From positions 26,675-90,674 of the forward strand of contig JADHTQ010000015.1 of the NCBI GenBank assembly GCA_016784965.1: a stretch of DNA of 64,000 nt, read 5' to 3'. Each line of letters begins with the position of its first letter. Within the stretch, counting starts at the first letter, position 1. Below the pieces are notes generated by a model that had not been told where the DNA came from, did not search any database, and saw only the letters and a program-made list of their open reading frames with translations. The DNA comes from Bacteriovoracaceae bacterium. Lineage in GTDB: Bacteria; Bdellovibrionota; Bacteriovoracia; Bacteriovoracales; Bacteriovoracaceae. Positions 61,177 through 64,000 of this stretch are shown in pieces. The position numbers and the translations under genes were made by a program.

Positions 61177-62625
61177 TTAACGCAGAAGGTATTTGAAAAA
61201 GGTTTTGGCCGCTTTAGCTGTTTTAGTTATTTCTTTAGGGCTTGTCACCATTTGCAGCGCTTTTTTAGTAATATACCTCGGATTTAAATAGTACTGCTTT
61301 CTCGCATTATCACAAAATTCTACCAGCTCTGTTGCACTTAACTCTGGAGTGTTGATAACACAATTGTGTAGCCCTTCTGTTGTTAACCACTCTTTAAAGT
61401 CAGTGGTGCTTAGATAGTTATTCTCTTTTGCCCACGTATAGGCAGGAGTTCCAGGATAAACCATCAGAGGAAAAAACTGGCAAGTATCGGCATCAATTTT
61501 TTTGGCAAACGCAAGGGATTTTTTCAAGGTTTCTTTTGTCTCTCCTTGATTCCCGGCCATAAAGCAGGAATGAAGCATGATTTTTGCTCTTTTGGCATCT
61601 TTGACAAATTTTTCCATTTTTTCTAAAGTGATCCCTTTTTTTATATTTTTAAGGATTTGATCATCAGCACTTTCAAAACCAACAACGATTAACCTACAAC
61701 CGGCCTTTTTCATTTTTACCATTGTTTCATAGCGCAAGGTGGCACGGCACTCAACTGTCCAAGGGATTTTTATTTTCTTCTCGATTAATAAATCGCACAC
61801 CCTGTCTGTATGTTTCGGTATAAAGCTAAAGGTGTCATCATCAATTAAGATCTCTTTTACTTCTGGCATCTCTTTTACAATATATTCAAATTCGGCGACA
61901 ATATTTTCGGGAGACCTTTGCCTGTGTCGCCGACCAAACATTTGTTCGGGATAGACACAATAGTTGCAGCGAGCACTACAGCCTCTGCTGGTAAAAATGG
62001 AAACTACTGGAAAGCGGCAATGGCCATAGAAGTAGTTATTCACATTCAGGTGTTTTTTATATACTTTAGAGACAAATGGAATAGAATCCAGATCTTCACA
62101 AGCGGCCCTGGGCACAGTTGTTATAACTTTATTTTGAAATCGAAAGCTTATTCCTGCAACGGTCCCTAGCGCTTCTTTTTCTTTTTTCTCTTCTAAAAAT
62201 TTTGCTAACTCAACTAAAGTAAAATCATATTCTCCATGAGCGATCGCGTCAATGTTGTGGTTGATCTCCAGTGTTTCCTTTGGAAGAGCAGTCACATGAG
62301 GGCCTGTCAACACTACAAAATGATTGGGCAGTTGTTCTTTAAGTTCTGCCGCAATTTCGACATCGTTGTAAATACTAGGAGTTGATGTATAGACTACAGA
62401 CATTTGAGGAGCAAATGCTTTGATGATTGTTAAACACTGTTTTGTTGTCATGTCTTCTGCACAAGCATCCAAAAGTAAAACTTCATGCCCATTTTGTTCT
62501 AATACTCCTGTCGCATAGGCGTGCCAATTTGGGTAATAAATAGTGCCACTTTTGGTCACAGCAGGGCTTCTAGAAAAGCGGGAGTATTTTTTTAAAAAGG
62601 GAGGATTATACATTAAAATTTTCAT
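61177..62625 (-). CDS. B12-binding-domain radical SAM protein
   Basis: A 482-residue protein with an N-terminal cobalamin-binding-like domain (about 1-140; DACAEDMTTKQCL and VVLTGPHVTALP) and a radical SAM barrel. The [4Fe-4S] ligands Cys216, Cys220 and Cys223 are in RGCSARCNYC; ILIDDDTFSF and CRATLRYETMVKMKKAGCRL follow. Members do C-methylations or ring rearrangements, often on unactivated carbons. In a polysaccharide locus a C-methylated or otherwise altered sugar is conceivable; a hopanoid- or lipid-type role is also possible. GGAG nine bases before the ATG. Confidence 0.87.
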   Translation of the reverse strand: MKILMYNPPFLKKYSRFSRSPAVTKSGTIYYPNWHAYATGVLEQNGHEVLLLDACAEDMTTKQCLTIIKAFAPQMSVVYTSTPSIYNDVEIAAELKEQLPNHFVVLTGPHVTALPKETLEINHNIDAIAHGEYDFTLVELAKFLEEKKEKEALGTVAGISFRFQNKVITTVPRAACEDLDSIPFVSKVYKKHLNVNNYFYGHCRFPVVSIFTSRGCSARCNYCVYPEQMFGRRHRQRSPENIVAEFEYIVKEMPEVKEILIDDDTFSFIPKHTDRVCDLLIEKKIKIPWTVECRATLRYETMVKMKKAGCRLIVVGFESADDQILKNIKKGITLEKMEKFVKDAKRAKIMLHSCFMAGNQGETKETLKKSLAFAKKIDADTCQFFPLMVYPGTPAYTWAKENNYLSTTDFKEWLTTEGLHNCVINTPELSATELVEFCDNARKQYYLNPRYITKKALQMVTSPKEITKTAKAAKTFFKYLLR

Positions 62626-62653
62626 TAATTATGACTCCAGTCTTTCAGTCTGG

Positions 62654-63607
62654 TCATTTATCGACTAAGACATCTTTCCACTGTTTTAAACCAAAAAGTA
62701 CCTGCATTCCTATCAATAACGCAAATACTTGTCCAATTGCAAATTGAAAGTGCTTAGCTTTTAGCTGCATAAGGCCCAGAACAATACGTGCCAGGGTTAA
62801 AGAGAGGATCATTTTTAAAAATGCAAGGATCGATAGGTCGCTGTTGCTATCAACAAAATACATCCGCCAAAGAGTCTCTGTTTTGCCATAATAAACAAAT
62901 CGGGCATTTCCCGTATGGTCATAGTGGTGATCGTGGATAACTTTTGCGTCAGCACAGACAAATAATGGATACTTTTTTCCAATAGGGTAACTAAAAATTA
63001 TATCTTCACAACTGGCCCATCTAGTTTCAATTGCTCTGTGACTAAACTCTTGGATTACCTCAAACTTCCAAATTGTCGCTCCCCCACAAAGCCAGTTGGT
63101 TTCTAGATTAATTGGTGTACCAGAAGTGGGGGTATTGGCGCCCGATTTTAGAATCTTTCCGGCATCGGGCCCTGAAATTCCCAAGAGTCCCTTTGGCCAA
63201 CTATGGCTATTTGCTGGCATATTGGTAATATTAAACCCAACTCCAGCGGTATTTTTTGGAGCATTATTGATAAAAGTAATTATTGATTTCAAAGACCCTT
63301 CATTTAAAATAATATCATCATCAAAAAATGCCACTAAGGGTGTTGAGCTATCAAGCTTGGCGATACCTTCGTTGCGCTGAGCTATTTGACCTCTGTTTTG
63401 TGCTCTGTAGTATTCAACATTAATGCGATCTTTAAATCTATTTAGAATTCCTTCAATGGATTCACCCGAATCGACAAAAATGATTCTGTGAGGTTTAATC
63501 TCTTGTATCAAAACACTTTGTAAAAACGCCTCAATTTTTCTTGGGCGGTCTTTGGTGGGAATGACAAATGCTAAATCATCACCAGAATACTGGTTTACTG
63601 TTTTCAT
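62654..63607 (-). CDS. Glycosyltransferase family 2
   Basis: A 317-residue GT-A enzyme: LAFVIPTKDRPRKIEAFL, RIIFVDSGES and VAFFDDDIIL (DDD/DxD metal motif), then WASCEDIIFSYPIGKKYPLF (the ED of the catalytic base region). A C-terminal hydrophobic stretch (MILSLTLARIVLGLMQLK and FALLIGMQVLFG) anchors it in the membrane. AAGG six bases before the ATG. It is the first gene of the 52585-63607 minus-strand run. Confidence 0.85.
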   Translation of the reverse strand: MKTVNQYSGDDLAFVIPTKDRPRKIEAFLQSVLIQEIKPHRIIFVDSGESIEGILNRFKDRINVEYYRAQNRGQIAQRNEGIAKLDSSTPLVAFFDDDIILNEGSLKSIITFINNAPKNTAGVGFNITNMPANSHSWPKGLLGISGPDAGKILKSGANTPTSGTPINLETNWLCGGATIWKFEVIQEFSHRAIETRWASCEDIIFSYPIGKKYPLFVCADAKVIHDHHYDHTGNARFVYYGKTETLWRMYFVDSNSDLSILAFLKMILSLTLARIVLGLMQLKAKHFQFAIGQVFALLIGMQVLFGLKQWKDVLVDK

Positions 63608-63690
63608 GTTTTGCCTTATGATCAGCTTCTAATAGAGTGATATACTATATCTTTTTCCTTGTGAATTCTATTGTTTTTTTTGGAGAGAAT

Positions 63691-64000
63691 GTGCAATCTA
63701 CCAAACAATCTAAAATTCCGAGTGTCCTAATGTCAATAGGGGATTCTAAGATTGGAGGTGGGCAAATTGTATTTTTGAATATTTTGAAGGTACTTAAAAC
63801 AAATAACTTCAAGGTGACAGTTGTAATACCAAAAGGAGCATTGGTTGAGATTGTTGAGAGAGATTTTTTAGATTTTACACTTATTGAACTTCCAAATACC
63901 CTTTTAGGTAAGTTGATTGTAATTTTTAAGTTATTGAAAAATAATAATTATGATCTCATTTCAACTCATCTAGGAAATTGTGCATTTTGGTTTACTCTTG
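63691..64000 (+). CDS. Start of a glycosyltransferase family 4-like gene (3' end outside window)
   Basis: 103 codons of an open frame beginning at GTG 63691 (GGAGAG just upstream; an ATG at 63689 is in another frame and closes soon). It translates to SVLMSIGDSKIGGGQIVFLN, then VTVVIPKGALVEIVERDF and DLISTHLGNCAFWFTL, matching the N-terminal half of GT4 enzymes: a GGGQ nucleotide-site turn and a D-x-I-x-T-H segment. Divergent from the GT2 at 62654. Confidence 0.65.
   Translation, partial: MQSTKQSKIPSVLMSIGDSKIGGGQIVFLNILKVLKTNNFKVTVVIPKGALVEIVERDFLDFTLIELPNTLLGKLIVIFKLLKNNNYDLISTHLGNCAFWFTL

Noticed and set aside
1..64000. tRNA, rRNA, CRISPR or insertion sequences
   Set aside because: Gaps are short and I saw no cloverleaf, spaced repeats, transposase or terminal repeats.

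Overview
This window is almost entirely one large surface-polysaccharide (LPS O-antigen or capsule) biosynthesis region of an AT-rich Gram-negative bacterium. The Gram-negative assignment rests on a Wzx/Wzy/Wzz-type export set, pseudaminic-acid-type nonulosonate genes, a GmhA-like isomerase, an HldE-like enzyme and a KdsB-like CMP-sugar synthase. Base composition, gene style and a fibre-like secreted protein would fit an AT-rich Bdellovibrionota/Bacteriovorax-type organism, but that placement is a guess from general impression. I found no rRNA, tRNA, CRISPR array, transposase or integrase.

Layout. (1) 1-4586: end of a GtrB-like glycosyltransferase, a YfhO-like membrane protein, a small membrane protein and RfbH. 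(2) 4775-10739: polysaccharide deacetylase, GmhA-like isomerase, Gfo/Idh/MocA oxidoreductase, 2-hydroxyacid dehydrogenase, HpaI-type pyruvate aldolase, inositol-monophosphatase-like phosphatase and KdsB-like cytidylyltransferase. Together these look like a route to an unusual CMP-activated ulosonic acid. (3) 10741-21269: a possible GT-B-like surface carbohydrate protein, a GNAT acyltransferase, an FkbM methyltransferase, two very large membrane proteins, an alcohol dehydrogenase and an epimerase. (4) 21253-29237, minus strand: a GT2, an HldE-like protein with its two domains in inverted order, a sugar-1-phosphate nucleotidyltransferase, two epimerase/dehydratases, a methyltransferase and a thiamine-diphosphate E1 alpha/beta pair. 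This looks like a modified heptose or branched-sugar module. (5) 29371-30368: two tandem small membrane proteins with winged-helix-like tails. (6) 30385-36471, minus strand: GNAT, MaoC-SDR fusion, FkbH, acyl carrier protein and two DegT aminotransferases, an acyl-ACP-dependent amino-sugar acylation module. (7) 36682-47001: a FnlA/PseB-type dehydratase, the initiating sugar-phosphate transferase, an RmlD-PseC fusion, an aldo/keto reductase, a divergent NeuB, an SpsF-like cytidylyltransferase, a class III aminotransferase, a PseG-PseH fusion and PseI. (8) 48134-52567: DUF4910 peptidase-like protein, a second FkbH, a second ACP, an AAC(3)-type acyltransferase and a VOC protein, a second ACP acylation module. 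(9) 52585-64000: Wzx flippase, PFTS-motif protein, FkbM methyltransferase, Wzy, Wzz, an ArnT-like membrane protein, two GT2s, a B12-type radical SAM protein and the start of a GT4-like gene.

How the genes may work together. An initiating phosphoglycosyltransferase (37710) would load undecaprenyl phosphate. Cytosolic and membrane glycosyltransferases would extend the repeat with several uncommon sugars. Acyl groups made on two dedicated carrier proteins would decorate amino sugars, and Wzx/Wzy/Wzz would flip and polymerise the product.

The region changes strand sixteen times, and most blocks start with a recognisable sigma70-like promoter and end tail-to-tail with almost no spacer. It therefore reads as a patchwork of small sugar-building cassettes rather than one long operon. 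The most promising under-described elements are the aldolase/phosphatase/CMP-transferase module, the two ACP modules, the E1 alpha/beta-heptose module and the twin membrane winged-helix proteins.
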